DNA of 64,000 bases. Source: Bacteroidales bacterium. GTDB lineage: Bacteria > Bacteroidota > Bacteroidia > Bacteroidales > F082. The first letter of the stretch is position 1. Every line of letters begins with the position of its first letter. Below are positions 8,495 through 17,313 of this stretch, in pieces. The position numbers were made by a program, and so were the translations under genes. The notes beneath the pieces were generated by a model. That model made no database searches. It was not told where the DNA came from and saw only the letters and a program-made list of their open reading frames with translations. The stretch is taken from positions 1-64,000 of the forward strand of contig JAKIVD010000009.1 in NCBI GenBank assembly GCA_021647205.1. Direction: 5' to 3'.

Positions 8495-9748
8495 CTAATT
8501 TTCTTCCGCTTGTAGCCCGAGTTTTGCCAGATCGTCCCAGAAGGGGGGATAGGATTTACTGACCACTTCGGGCTTGTTTATTTTTACGGAGGCCAGCCTC
8601 AGTGCCAGAGGTGCCAGGGCCATGGCCAAACGGTGGTCGCCGTGGGTGTCGAAAACACAATCGGTTTGTGCAAAATCTTCATTTGACGGAATCAGTTCTA
8701 CCGAATCAGCCTGGCGGTTTAAGCAGGTTCCTGTTTTCAACAATTCCATTTTCAAAGCGGCAATCCGGTCCGATTCTTTGAACTTCAAATGGCCGACCCC
8801 CTTTAAAACTGCAGGAATTCTTTTTATTGCACAGGTGGCCAGCACTGCCGGAACCAGGTCGGGACAGGAAGCAAAATCATATGTAAAAGAAGGTGCAGAA
8901 CTGCCCGTACTTTTTAAACTGATGCCGTTTTCTTCGAAGATTGTCTGCACACCCAACTGTTCAAATACTTTGACAACAACACTATCGCCCTGCACACTTT
9001 GTCTTGAGAATCCCCGGAGAAAAATCATTGCGTCTTCTGCAAGGGCTGCCAGTTCGTACCAATACGAGGCAGAACTCCAGTCGGGCTCAACACGAAAAGG
9101 TTTCATCCGGTAACTGCCGGGTTTTATCTCCACCCTGTTTTTCCACAGCTGCAGTTCCGCACCAAATTCCTGCATCAACCGTTGTGTCATCACAATGTAA
9201 GAAAACGAAACCGGTTTTTTCACAAATTCAAGTTGCAAACCCTTTTCAAGGCAGGGGGCAATCAGCATCAGCGCCGTAACAAACTGACTGCTCGCGGAGG
9301 CATCCACAGTCACCTTTCCGCCCGTAATATTTCTACCAACAATATGCAGCGGCGGATAACTTTCTTTTTCAGGATGCACGACTTCTGCACCCAGCTCGCG
9401 CAAAGCAGAAGTAAGGCCTTCCATTGGCCGCTTTTTCATCCTTTCATTTCCCGTCAGCAGCCACCTGCCGTTTGTAATGGCGAGGTATGCCGAAAGGAAG
9501 CGCAGTACCGTCCCCGCATTTTCCGTGTTGATGACCATGGGGATGGACGAAGAAGCGCAGCTGGCAATAAGATCAAGGTGAAACTGTAAAGAACGGGTAT
9601 CGGCAGACACGGACAGGTTCTCGAAATGTCCATGATTCCCGGATAGGGAATCCATAATCAACAACCTGTTACTGATGCTTTTTGACCCGGACAAGCTGAG
9701 TTCTCCACGGATTTTTCCCTTGGTACGTTTTAAGCTGATCTGCTTCAT
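8495..9748 (-). CDS. aroA: 3-phosphoshikimate 1-carboxyvinyltransferase (EPSP synthase)
   Basis: 417 residues from the chosen start. Conserved motifs: GSKSISNRLLI near the N-terminus, NAGTVLRFL (PEP/shikimate-3-P site), the TGNERMKKRPMEGL segment, and KESDRI plus DHRLAMA near the C-terminus. The enzyme joins shikimate-3-phosphate and PEP in the chorismate pathway. The aroB stop (TAA, 9752-9750) and the ATG at 9748-9746 are separated by one base, implying translational coupling. The longer reading frame to 9787 would overlap aroB by 13 codons and is less likely. aroC lies apart at 23030-24121. Confidence 0.95.
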   Translation of the reverse strand: MKQISLKRTKGKIRGELSLSGSKSISNRLLIMDSLSGNHGHFENLSVSADTRSLQFHLDLIASCASSSIPMVINTENAGTVLRFLSAYLAITNGRWLLTGNERMKKRPMEGLTSALRELGAEVVHPEKESYPPLHIVGRNITGGKVTVDASASSQFVTALMLIAPCLEKGLQLEFVKKPVSFSYIVMTQRLMQEFGAELQLWKNRVEIKPGSYRMKPFRVEPDWSSASYWYELAALAEDAMIFLRGFSRQSVQGDSVVVKVFEQLGVQTIFEENGISLKSTGSSAPSFTYDFASCPDLVPAVLATCAIKRIPAVLKGVGHLKFKESDRIAALKMELLKTGTCLNRQADSVELIPSNEDFAQTDCVFDTHGDHRLAMALAPLALRLASVKINKPEVVSKSYPPFWDDLAKLGLQAEEN

Positions 9749-9749
9749 C

Positions 9750-10832
9750 TTAGCTGCACTTTTTCCTTTCGATATAAAACTGAACACTTTCCCTGACCAG
9801 GTTCATGTCCACCTCAATATCGTGTACAGCTTTTCCAAGTTTGCGCAGCAGGCTGAAACGCAATTTTCCGTCACGCACTTTTTTGTCCTGGCGCATTAAA
9901 TCCAGCAGCTCCGGAACGACAGCCTCATCCAGGTCGAACCGCCGGAAATTAATGTCAATCATCTCAACGATTTCCGACAGGCGGTTGCATTCAAATTCAT
10001 AAATTCTGGAAGAAAGCCAGGCTTCACAAATCATGCCGGCCGCAATAGCTTTGCCATGGGTTACCGGATGGCCCGATTTGAGGAAGTAACTTTCGATGGC
10101 ATGGCCGATGGTATGTCCGAAATTCAGGTTTTTCCGTAACCCTTTTTCAAGGGCATCGTGCCGAACGATGTCTATCTTATCACGTGCTGCCCTGATAATT
10201 ATTTTGTTCCATTGATCAATTTCACGATAATGTTTCCCCAGCATCAGGCGCCAGAGCTCACGGTCCATGATCAGGCCGTATTTGAGCACTTCGGCAAAAC
10301 CCGACTGCCATTGAATGTCTTCGAGTGTGTCCAGGAAAACAGGATCTACAACCACGGAGCAGGGGTCGGAGAACAGGCCCACCTGGTTTTTAAAATTCCC
10401 AAAGTCGATACCCGTCTTTCCACCGATGGCCGCGTCCACCATGCCGAGCAGCGTTGTGGGGAAATTGATAAATTTTATCCCTCTTTTAAAAGTAGAGGCT
10501 GCAAAGCCGCCGATATCGGAAACCACCCCCCCCCCGAGAATGACGAGCAGCGAATCGCGGTCAACCTGCATGCGTGTCAGTTCATCCCAAATATGGATTG
10601 TCTGATCCAGGTTTTTTTGCTCTTCCCCGCTCTGAATCCGGATGACACCCTGGTAACTAAACAGCGGAAGTTTCTCACGAAAGACAGGAAGACAATACTT
10701 TTCAACATGCTCGTCCACCAGTATAATGGCTTGCTTAAACTGTTCAAGGTTCTTTGCGGAAAAGTCCAATGCGCCCTCGCCAATCGCGTAGGAAACAGGT
10801 TTTGCATCTAAAACAAATAAGGAATCATTCAT
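9750..10832 (-). CDS. aroB: 3-dehydroquinate synthase
   Basis: 360 residues, the normal AroB length. The NAD-binding GGGVVSDIGGF (about 100-110), the following FPTTLLGMVDAAIGGKTGID block and the metal-binding histidine segments (NFGHTIGHAIE; HGKAIAAGM) identify it. It converts DAHP to 3-dehydroquinate, the second shikimate-pathway step, and is the first gene of an aroB-aroA pair. The triple glycine is encoded by a run of ten G (10526-10535 on the plus strand are C), an unusually long homopolymer in an essential motif. Confidence 0.96.
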   Translation of the reverse strand: MNDSLFVLDAKPVSYAIGEGALDFSAKNLEQFKQAIILVDEHVEKYCLPVFREKLPLFSYQGVIRIQSGEEQKNLDQTIHIWDELTRMQVDRDSLLVILGGGVVSDIGGFAASTFKRGIKFINFPTTLLGMVDAAIGGKTGIDFGNFKNQVGLFSDPCSVVVDPVFLDTLEDIQWQSGFAEVLKYGLIMDRELWRLMLGKHYREIDQWNKIIIRAARDKIDIVRHDALEKGLRKNLNFGHTIGHAIESYFLKSGHPVTHGKAIAAGMICEAWLSSRIYEFECNRLSEIVEMIDINFRRFDLDEAVVPELLDLMRQDKKVRDGKLRFSLLRKLGKAVHDIEVDMNLVRESVQFYIERKKCS

Positions 10833-10920
10833 AAAGCAAAGTAAATGATAAAAGGGGAAATGAGGAAGGGAAAAGGTGATTTATTGATTTTAAGTTTTGA
10901 CGGGAGTCGGGAGTTAGAAG

Positions 10921-10971
10921 CCGTACCGACCCGCCGGTTTTTTTTCAACCCGTCGGGTCGAAGTGATACGG
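10921..10971. repeat. Nested hairpin element between aroB and the HD-domain gene
   Basis: CCGTA (10921-10925) pairs with TACGG (10967-10971), and inside it CGACCCG (10927-10933) pairs with CGGGTCG (10954-10960). The element lies immediately before the palindrome at 10980-11012. A TCTTTTTTAAC stretch follows on the plus strand. It may be a repeat or a structure at the 3' end of the HD-domain transcript. Confidence 0.4.
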
Positions 10972-10979
10972 TCTTTTTT

Positions 10980-11012
10980 AACTTTTCCAAAGTTTTAAAC
11001 TTTGGAAAAGTT
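10980..11012. repeat. 33-nt palindrome, family R1, copy 1
   Basis: Two perfect 16-nt arms (AACTTTTCCAAAGTTT and its complement) flank one central T. Near-identical copies occur at 13947-13979 and 36373-36405. All are intergenic; this one sits 9 nt beyond the HD-domain gene stop. No U-tract follows, so it is better described as a dispersed palindromic repeat than as a simple terminator. Confidence 0.75.
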
Positions 11013-11021
11013 AAGCGAACC

Positions 11022-13088
11022 TCAATCAGGATAGGCCACACGGATGTGGTGGATACTGAGCATTTTCTTCTTCAACACCTTTTTCACCATATTGATTTCC
11101 TTCATGGTGATGTTGGCATTAATCAACTGGTCGCTGTCCATCTGTGCACTGATGATGTTCTCGACAAGGTCGTTGATTTTTTGCTCGTCGGGTTCGGCAA
11201 TGCTCCTGGAAGCTGCCTCCACCGAATCGGCCATCATCACGACGGCTGTTTCGCGCGAGAACGGGATAGGGCCGTGGTAAGTAAATTCGGAAGGGTCCAC
11301 TTCCATGCCGGGGTTCAGTTTCCGCTCCAGGCGATAAAAATATTCAACCCTTCGCGTGCCATGGTGGGTGCGGATAAAATCGATAATCTGCTCCGGGATT
11401 TTTGCCTTCCTGGCCATTTCAATGCCCGACAAAACATGACCGGTGATAATCCGGGCACTTTCTTCGTAGGTCAGCTCGTCGTGGGGGTTGTAACCCGGCA
11501 CCTGGTTTTCCACAAAAAACAGCGGGTTCTCCATCTTACCGATGTCGTGGTACAAGGCACCCGTCCGTGCCAGCAAGGCATCGCCACCGATGGCATACAA
11601 GGCTTCTGATGCCAGGTTGGCCACTTGCAGTGAATGCTGGAAAGTGCCAGGCGCCTTCAACGACAACTCGCGCAACAACGGATTGTTGGTATTGGAAAGC
11701 TCAAGCAGGGAAAGCTGGGTAATAACACCAAACAGCTTTTCGTAAAGGTAGATAATAGGAAAGGCCAGCAAAAGCAATACCGAGCTCCCGGCAAGGTAGC
11801 TGATGGGTTTTAGCGAAATACTTTTAAACGATCCGTCCTGCACCAGCAGCATGCTTACATAAACAACCATATAGGTCAGGAAAATAAACAGCGAAGTGCG
11901 GAAGAGGTCGGCCCGTTTGGATAAATCCTTGACCACGAAAACAGCAATTAAGCCGGCCGTAAACTGCGTGTAAAAGAAGTCGAAACTATTGGGTGCGTTA
12001 AAGCCGAGTATCATCACCGTGACAAGGTGGATCATAATTGCCGTTCCCCCGTCGAGGAAAGCTGCAATGATGATGGGCAGGATGGCATAAGGGACCAGGT
12101 AATCGTATTGGGGGTAATAATTAAAAACCAGAATCCCCAAAACAATCAGCAACACCTGGCTCAGCAGGATGATGACAATGTTCTTCAGCTCGTTATAAAA
12201 CTTTCTTTTGTAGAGCCATAAAAACAAATACTGGATAACAAAAAGCAGGGTAACAAGGAGTATACCGCCCAGGAAGATATATTTCCGTGCCTCTTTGGAA
12301 CCCAGTTCCTTTTCGTATTCGTTTTTTAGTGACATTAATACCTGGACCTTTTCGGGGGTGACCAATTCGCCGGTGGCAATAATCAGTTCGCCCCGCTGAA
12401 CCAGTCCGCTGGTGGGCGAAATCTGCTTGAGCAGTTCTTCCCTGTCAGCATTACTTTTGGCTTCATCATAAATTACATTTTGCCGCAGCGACTGGACAAT
12501 GATCTCCCTTAACAAAACACTGTCCCTCACTTGCAATTTCTTAACTTTGTTTTGGGCGTAAGCATTGGCACTGCGTACATCATACAATTGCCCAAGCACC
12601 ACATTGCGCACCGTATTTCCGCGTATCAGCCTGATCCGGTATGATTTGTCTTTCCCTTCGATGACCGGATTGTAACGCAGAATGCCTTTATCAAGAATGC
12701 TGTTGACCGTCTTTTTCAGGAAGCGGATGTAGCGCAGCGAATCCTGCGGGCGGCCGTTGGTGTCGCTGAGTGCCCATTCCAATGCAAAGCGTTCTTCAAC
12801 CTCGCGGATAACCTCGGGTTCCACGGCATCGTCAAACCTGAAATAGGGAATGAAATTCTTCAGGATAATTTCTTTTTCTTCGGCAAGTTCCGCTTCTGTT
12901 TTGATGATGGAAAAATCAAAAGTTGCTATCAGATCGTTGTGTTTCCAAGGTTTTCCGGGCTGAATCTCGTATTTAAAAAAACGTTCCTTCGGACTTATCC
13001 AAACAACAATGGCGATGGCCAGTATAAATAATAATACTTTTAGAATTTCGTAGTAATTATGTTGTAATTTTGAAAAAATGGAATTCAT
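11022..13088 (-). CDS. 7TM-HD family phosphodiesterase (PgpH/YqfF-like)
   Basis: 688 residues: N-terminal membrane helix (~17-31), an extracytoplasmic 7TMR-HDED-type domain (~45-265, with LVQRGELIIATGELVT), a 7-helix membrane block (~270-450) and a C-terminal HD domain with the H...HD...D pattern (FQHS at 483-486, HDIGK at 514-518, later THHG). This order is that of the PgpH family, whose studied members hydrolyse cyclic di-AMP in the cytoplasm. The substrate here is inferred from the family. Length matches other Bacteroidota members. A TACATTTG motif 21 nt upstream supports its own promoter. Confidence 0.9.
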   Translation of the reverse strand: MNSIFSKLQHNYYEILKVLLFILAIAIVVWISPKERFFKYEIQPGKPWKHNDLIATFDFSIIKTEAELAEEKEIILKNFIPYFRFDDAVEPEVIREVEERFALEWALSDTNGRPQDSLRYIRFLKKTVNSILDKGILRYNPVIEGKDKSYRIRLIRGNTVRNVVLGQLYDVRSANAYAQNKVKKLQVRDSVLLREIIVQSLRQNVIYDEAKSNADREELLKQISPTSGLVQRGELIIATGELVTPEKVQVLMSLKNEYEKELGSKEARKYIFLGGILLVTLLFVIQYLFLWLYKRKFYNELKNIVIILLSQVLLIVLGILVFNYYPQYDYLVPYAILPIIIAAFLDGGTAIMIHLVTVMILGFNAPNSFDFFYTQFTAGLIAVFVVKDLSKRADLFRTSLFIFLTYMVVYVSMLLVQDGSFKSISLKPISYLAGSSVLLLLAFPIIYLYEKLFGVITQLSLLELSNTNNPLLRELSLKAPGTFQHSLQVANLASEALYAIGGDALLARTGALYHDIGKMENPLFFVENQVPGYNPHDELTYEESARIITGHVLSGIEMARKAKIPEQIIDFIRTHHGTRRVEYFYRLERKLNPGMEVDPSEFTYHGPIPFSRETAVVMMADSVEAASRSIAEPDEQKINDLVENIISAQMDSDQLINANITMKEINMVKKVLKKKMLSIHHIRVAYPD

Positions 13089-13108
13089 GCAGCATTCTTT
13101 TTATTTAA

Positions 13109-13116
13109 CAAATGTA
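13109..13116 (-). promoter_or_regulatory. Predicted -7 promoter motif of the 7TM-HD gene
   Basis: The minus strand reads TACATTTG at 13116-13109, an exact TAnnTTTG match, giving a leader of about 15 nt to the ATG at 13088. Confidence 0.45.
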
Positions 13117-13154
13117 AATAAAAGCATCAGAATGCCTAACAATAATTTGAAAAG

Positions 13155-13937
13155 ATGAAGTACGGTTTTTGTGAACAGGCTGTTGTTCCGGTACGCTCCC
13201 TGCCGGGCGACCAATATGAGATGAGCAACCAATTACTCTTTGGCGATGTGGTTTTTGTTAAGGATGTCCAAAACGACTGGCTGTTGATTGAATCGGCAGA
13301 CGACCGGTACGAGGGTTGGGCCGACAAAAAACAAATTCAGGTTATCGATCAAAACCTTTTTGAAAGCCTGCGGGCAGAAAAGCCGGTTTATTCGCTGGAA
13401 CTTTCCGGCAGCCTGCTACCGGAAAATGGGGAAATACCACTTCTGATCACCAGGGGGGCAAGGCTTCCGGGTTTTTCGGGCGGCCGGTTTACAGTCGGCG
13501 GACAGTCCTTTCTTTTTACGGGAAAGGTAACAGGTGCAGGACAGCAACCATCGCGTGAGCAAATCATTCAGGTTGCAAGGTTGTACGCCGGAACACCCTA
13601 CCTGTGGGGTGGCCGTTCCGCCTTTGGAATTGACTGTTCGGGCTTTACACAAATCGTTTTCAAAATGTGCGGCATGCAGCTTCAGCGCGATACATCGCAG
13701 CAAGTCGGGCAGGGTGAAACGGTCAACCTCATCCACGAGGCGCTGCCCGCCGATCTGGCTTTTTTTGAAAACAAAGAAGGCAACATTAACCATGTAGGCA
13801 TTCTGCTCGACAAGACACACATTATTCATGCCTCGGGAATAGTGAGAATCGACAAAATCGACCACGAGGGAATTTTCAATGAAGATGACGGCCAATACAG
13901 CCACCAACTGCGGGTGATTAAAAGGTTGCTGCGCTAA
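13155..13937 (+). CDS. C40-family peptidase (SH3 + NlpC/P60)
   Basis: 260 residues. The N-terminal part (~8-62, VPVRSLPGDQYEMSNQLLFG ... GWADKKQI) and a second segment are bacterial SH3-like domains. The C-terminal ~120 residues are an NlpC/P60 domain with catalytic Cys161 (DCSGF), His213 (NHVGI) and a third polar residue near His225. Such enzymes cut gamma-D-Glu-diaminopimelate bonds in peptidoglycan or its recycled peptides. There is no signal peptide on this start, as in several Bacteroidota YkfC-like recycling enzymes; cytoplasmic action is inference. It is monocistronic, divergent from the 7TM-HD gene. Confidence 0.88.
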   Translation: MKYGFCEQAVVPVRSLPGDQYEMSNQLLFGDVVFVKDVQNDWLLIESADDRYEGWADKKQIQVIDQNLFESLRAEKPVYSLELSGSLLPENGEIPLLITRGARLPGFSGGRFTVGGQSFLFTGKVTGAGQQPSREQIIQVARLYAGTPYLWGGRSAFGIDCSGFTQIVFKMCGMQLQRDTSQQVGQGETVNLIHEALPADLAFFENKEGNINHVGILLDKTHIIHASGIVRIDKIDHEGIFNEDDGQYSHQLRVIKRLLR

Positions 13938-13946
13938 AAGAACCTG

Positions 13947-13979
13947 AACTTTTCCAAAGTTTTAAACTTTGGAAAAGCT
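13947..13979. repeat. 33-nt palindrome, family R1, copy 2
   Basis: Differs from copy 1 (10980-11012) by a single base near the right end. It starts 10 nt after the stop of the NlpC/P60 gene. Confidence 0.75.
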
Positions 13980-14032
13980 GACAGACTCAAAGATTAATTC
14001 TTTTCCGTGGAAAATTATCCTGTTTGCCCATC

Positions 14033-14081
14033 AGTCGTCAGACCACTGATAAGGCAGGTCAAAAATAGTGGTCAGACGACT
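14033..14081. repeat. Inverted pair of a 15-nt dyad motif (family R2, copy B)
   Basis: AGTCGTCAGACCACT at 14033-14047 and its exact reverse complement (except the central base) at 14067-14081 form an inverted pair with a 19-nt spacer. The same motif is found at 3518-3532 with a decayed partner. It lies about 110 nt upstream of the FMN riboswitch, so it could be a binding site at that promoter or a dispersed repeat. Confidence 0.5.
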
Positions 14082-14189
14082 ATCAGCAGATGCCTGACAG
14101 CGCTTAAATAAGAACCAATCTAAATTTCATTTTCCTTCATTATTTTCTGCAATTATCTTCACCGATAAAATACATTTGCAGCCGACAAA

Positions 14190-14306
14190 TTCTTCGGGGC
14201 AGGGTGTAATTCCCGACCGGCGGTTAAAGTCCGCGACTCCCGCGTTACGCGGGACTGATCCGGTGAAATTCCGGGGCCGACAGTTAAAGTCTGGATGGTA
14301 GAAGAA
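14190..14306 (+). promoter_or_regulatory. FMN riboswitch (RFN element)
   Basis: All signature blocks of the RFN element are present in order: P1 TTCTTC (14190-14195) with GAAGAA (14301-14306); GGGGCAGGGTG then TTCCCGACCGGCGG; TTAAAGTCCGCGA; the variable hairpin TCCCGCG..CGCGGGA; GATCCGGTGAAATTCCGG; GCCGACAGTTAAAGTCTGGATG. This aptamer binds flavin mononucleotide and normally represses flavin synthesis or uptake genes when FMN is plentiful. It precedes a TonB-dependent receptor gene, with an intrinsic terminator between them. Confidence 0.96.
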
Positions 14307-14415
14307 ATGTCATTCAAAAGGGACAGGCGAATTGCGCTGGCAGTTGGCTTTGTGTGCAATCGGGTATTGTACCCGTGCTTGCGCAGTTGTTCCCCTTTGT
14401 GATTTCCTTGTGCAG

Positions 14416-14441
14416 CCCCGGCAGTTTGTCAGGGTTTTTTT
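14416..14441 (+). terminator. Intrinsic terminator of the FMN riboswitch expression platform
   Basis: CCCCGGCA (14416-14423) pairs with TGTCAGGG (14427-14434) with one mismatch and a 3-nt loop, followed by seven T (14435-14441), 22 nt before the receptor ATG. It fits a transcription-attenuation platform. The 110 nt between aptamer and terminator contain further potential pairing: GGGTA-ttg-TACCC, and a longer GCGC/GCGC-bounded stem. Confidence 0.75.
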
Positions 14442-14463
14442 ATGCACTAAATTTTTTAATGAA

Positions 14464-17037
14464 ATGAAAAGGAAATCTTTAATTATCATTAGCTTGTTCC
14501 TGATTTCGCAGATGGCGTTTTCGCAATTTACAGTTTCAGGCAAATTGGTTGATCAGCAAAGCAACAAAGCCGTGGCCTTTGCACACATTATCCAGGAAGA
14601 CAGCTCAAAGGGGAGTACCTCAAACGAATCGGGAGAATTTGTCATCCGGCTTGCAAAGCAAAAAGGGGCGCTGCACATTCAGGCTTTGGGCTACAAACCG
14701 GAAAGTATTTTTTACAAAGTAAGTCATGGCAAATTACATTTGGGCAGTGTTTTTCTGTCTCCCCAGGCCTACACGCTTGACGAAATTACAGTAACTTCCG
14801 GGCTGGTCACGAACAGCCAATCACCGGTTACTGTTTCCACTGTGGGCGCAAAGACCATTCGAACACAATTGGGCGACCTGCCCCTGCCGCTGATCCTTCA
14901 AAACACGCCCGGCGTTTACAGCATCCGGAATGGCGGTGGCAGTGGCGATGCCGAAATGAGCATCCGGGGATTCAGCCAGGAGAATGTAAGCATCCTGCTG
15001 AACGGCATTCCGATTAACGGCATGGAAAACGGCCTGGTATACTGGAGCAACTGGCTGGGTTTGAGCGATGCGGCAGTAGAAATACAAGTACAAAAAGGGC
15101 CGGGCGTGGCCAATATGGCAACAAACGCAGTGGGCGGAAGCGTCAATATTATTACTGAACCAGCGAAAAAAGAGAAAGGGGGAGCGCTCGTTTATCAACT
15201 CACCAGCTATGGCAACCAAAAGTTCTCCCTGGCGCTCAACAGCGGAAAAATGAAGAACGGCTGGAGTGTTTCTTTTTTGGGATCGCACACCCGTGGCCCC
15301 GGTTACATCGACGCAACTTACGTCAGCGGCTGGTCCTACTTTCTGGCCTTGAGCAAACAAATCAATCCAAAAAACAAGCTGACAATCAGTTTGCTCGGCG
15401 CCCCGCAAAGGCACGGGCAGCGGACACTTAAATTATCAAACGAAGAACATGAACTGCGTGGCAATCTGTTTAATAAAGACTGGGGGACTTACAAGGGGCA
15501 GATTAACAATGCGTCAGAAAACTTCTACCACAAACCCTTTCTAAGTGTGAACCACTACCTGCGCCTTGGCGAAAACAAGAAACTGGCCAACAGCATCTAC
15601 GTTTCTTACGGCAGTGGGGGTGGAAAATGGTCTGAAAGTTTCAATTACGCACCTTCGATCTTTGCGTACCGCGATCCTTCCGTACAAATTGACTGGCCGG
15701 CAATTTACCAAAACAATGCAAGCCACGAAGGACAATACGAATTGGAAAACGGCGAGGTGGTCAACGGTTATTCGCTCAATGTGCAAACCAATTTTCTGGC
15801 CAGCCACATCCAGGCCGGTTTCTTGTCAACCTACGAACAAGAACTCAGTCCGCACCTCAAACTGGTTGCCGGTTTCCATTACCGCTACCTCAATTCTTTT
15901 TTACGCGAGGAGATTTCCGATTTGCTGGGTGGTGGTTTTTTCATCGAAGATTACGGTTGGGCCGTGGATGGGGTAGCCGGAAGGCCACAAATCAAAACAA
16001 CGGGCGACATTATTAAGGTAAACAACAATTCAATTATTCATTTTGTAAATGCCTATGCCCAATTGCTGTACAGCAGTAAAAAAACACAAGCCTACTTTTC
16101 TGTTAACGGGAACAACAACCTGTACCGGCGGATTGACCGTTACAACTACGTGAGCAACACTGAAAGTGAGCGAATAATCAGGCCGGGTTTCGATGTTCGC
16201 GGCGGGTTCAGTTTTTTACCGGGCATTCGTCACACCTTATTTATTAATGGCGCTTTCATTTCCAAAGCGCCCTACTTCAAATTTGTGTTTGGAAATTTTA
16301 CTAATGTCCCGGTTCAAAACCTGAAAAATGAAAATGTGCAGACAGTTGAAGTCGGTTACCGTCTTAAAAAACCGAAACTGGAAACAAAGATCAACGCCTA
16401 CTACACCTTCTGGAACAATGTTTCGTTGCTATCGAACGAATACGTTCAACTGGAAAACAACACGCAAACCCGTGCGATGGTGAACGGTTTAAACGCCATC
16501 CACAAAGGCATTGAGGGCGAAGTAAAGTACATGCTAAACAACCAAATTCAGTTTGGTGGTATTTTTAGCCTGGGCAATTACAGATGGCAAAATAATGTTG
16601 AGGCGCAATTGTTCAACAACAACAATGTGGCAGTGGACACTTTAAAAGTGTTTGCAAAAGGACTTTTTGTGGGGGGAACCGCCCAGCAGCAATTTGGCCT
16701 GTCCGGTAATTTCCGTTTTTTCCGTTTTGTCAGCCTTAGGGTGGAGTGGCTGGTTTACAACAATCTGTACGCAAGTTTCAATCCAACTCAGCGAAATAAG
16801 CCGGATGACCGGCCGCAGGCATTCCGCATTCCTTCGTACAACTTACTGAACCTTTACCTAAGTATTCCTTTTAAAATAGGCCGGACTTCGGCTTTGGTCC
16901 AGTTGAGTGGCTACAATTTACTGAACAGCATCCACATTTTGAACGGCGAAGATGGCGAGGGTCACGACCGTGACACATTCCGTGGTTTTTGGTCGTTTGG
17001 ACGGAACTTTAATTTAACGCTGAAGATTGGTTTTTAA
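14464..17037 (+). CDS. FMN-riboswitch-controlled TonB-dependent receptor, predicted flavin importer
   Basis: 857 residues from the ATG at 14464, which gives the signal peptide MKRKSLIIISLFLISQMAFSQ. The upstream in-frame start at 14332 would read through the terminator and is rejected. Domains: carboxypeptidase-regulatory-like domain (~22-100), TonB plug (~115-240; PLILQNTPGVYSIRNGGG, IRGFSQENVSILLNGIPI, NAVGGSVNIIT), and a 22-strand-type barrel ending in the aromatic C-terminal strand NLTLKIGF. It should transport a ligand through the outer membrane using TonB energy. The riboswitch makes riboflavin, FMN or a flavin analogue the likely ligand; no inner-membrane flavin carrier is adjacent. 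It is clearly paralogous to the next gene. Confidence 0.9.
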   Translation: MKRKSLIIISLFLISQMAFSQFTVSGKLVDQQSNKAVAFAHIIQEDSSKGSTSNESGEFVIRLAKQKGALHIQALGYKPESIFYKVSHGKLHLGSVFLSPQAYTLDEITVTSGLVTNSQSPVTVSTVGAKTIRTQLGDLPLPLILQNTPGVYSIRNGGGSGDAEMSIRGFSQENVSILLNGIPINGMENGLVYWSNWLGLSDAAVEIQVQKGPGVANMATNAVGGSVNIITEPAKKEKGGALVYQLTSYGNQKFSLALNSGKMKNGWSVSFLGSHTRGPGYIDATYVSGWSYFLALSKQINPKNKLTISLLGAPQRHGQRTLKLSNEEHELRGNLFNKDWGTYKGQINNASENFYHKPFLSVNHYLRLGENKKLANSIYVSYGSGGGKWSESFNYAPSIFAYRDPSVQIDWPAIYQNNASHEGQYELENGEVVNGYSLNVQTNFLASHIQAGFLSTYEQELSPHLKLVAGFHYRYLNSFLREEISDLLGGGFFIEDYGWAVDGVAGRPQIKTTGDIIKVNNNSIIHFVNAYAQLLYSSKKTQAYFSVNGNNNLYRRIDRYNYVSNTESERIIRPGFDVRGGFSFLPGIRHTLFINGAFISKAPYFKFVFGNFTNVPVQNLKNENVQTVEVGYRLKKPKLETKINAYYTFWNNVSLLSNEYVQLENNTQTRAMVNGLNAIHKGIEGEVKYMLNNQIQFGGIFSLGNYRWQNNVEAQLFNNNNVAVDTLKVFAKGLFVGGTAQQQFGLSGNFRFFRFVSLRVEWLVYNNLYASFNPTQRNKPDDRPQAFRIPSYNLLNLYLSIPFKIGRTSALVQLSGYNLLNSIHILNGEDGEGHDRDTFRGFWSFGRNFNLTLKIGF

Positions 17038-17313
17038 TTTTCTTCGGATAAGCGCAAGAACCCAACCGGTTCCGGCAGAAAACCATCGATAAAACGGAAG
17101 CTTACATGGCATATATTTTGGTGTAAAACCTAAATATTGCTGTGGCAAGGCAAAACTTATTAACAATAATTAACAATTAATTTGCTGAAAATCTACTATT
17201 TGAAAACATGGGCATAAAGCACTGTTGTTTTGTTAACAATTTCTTAAAGTTTTCAATAAGTGAAATATTTACTTTTACTCGATTGTAATTAGAATGATAA
17301 ACCAAAAACTTAA

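Noticed and set aside
10980-11012. R1 palindrome as a simple intrinsic terminator
   Set aside because: The arms are AT-rich, there is no U-tract directly after the stem, and copy 3 lies between divergent genes.
10845-11609. 254-codon plus-strand frame over the R1 palindrome and the 7TM-HD gene
   Set aside because: It runs through a palindromic repeat and then antisense to the HD domain; the product has no plausible pattern.
14332-14463. N-terminal extension of the riboswitch-controlled receptor
   Set aside because: The extension would translate the riboswitch expression platform and terminator and place 44 residues before a perfect signal peptide.
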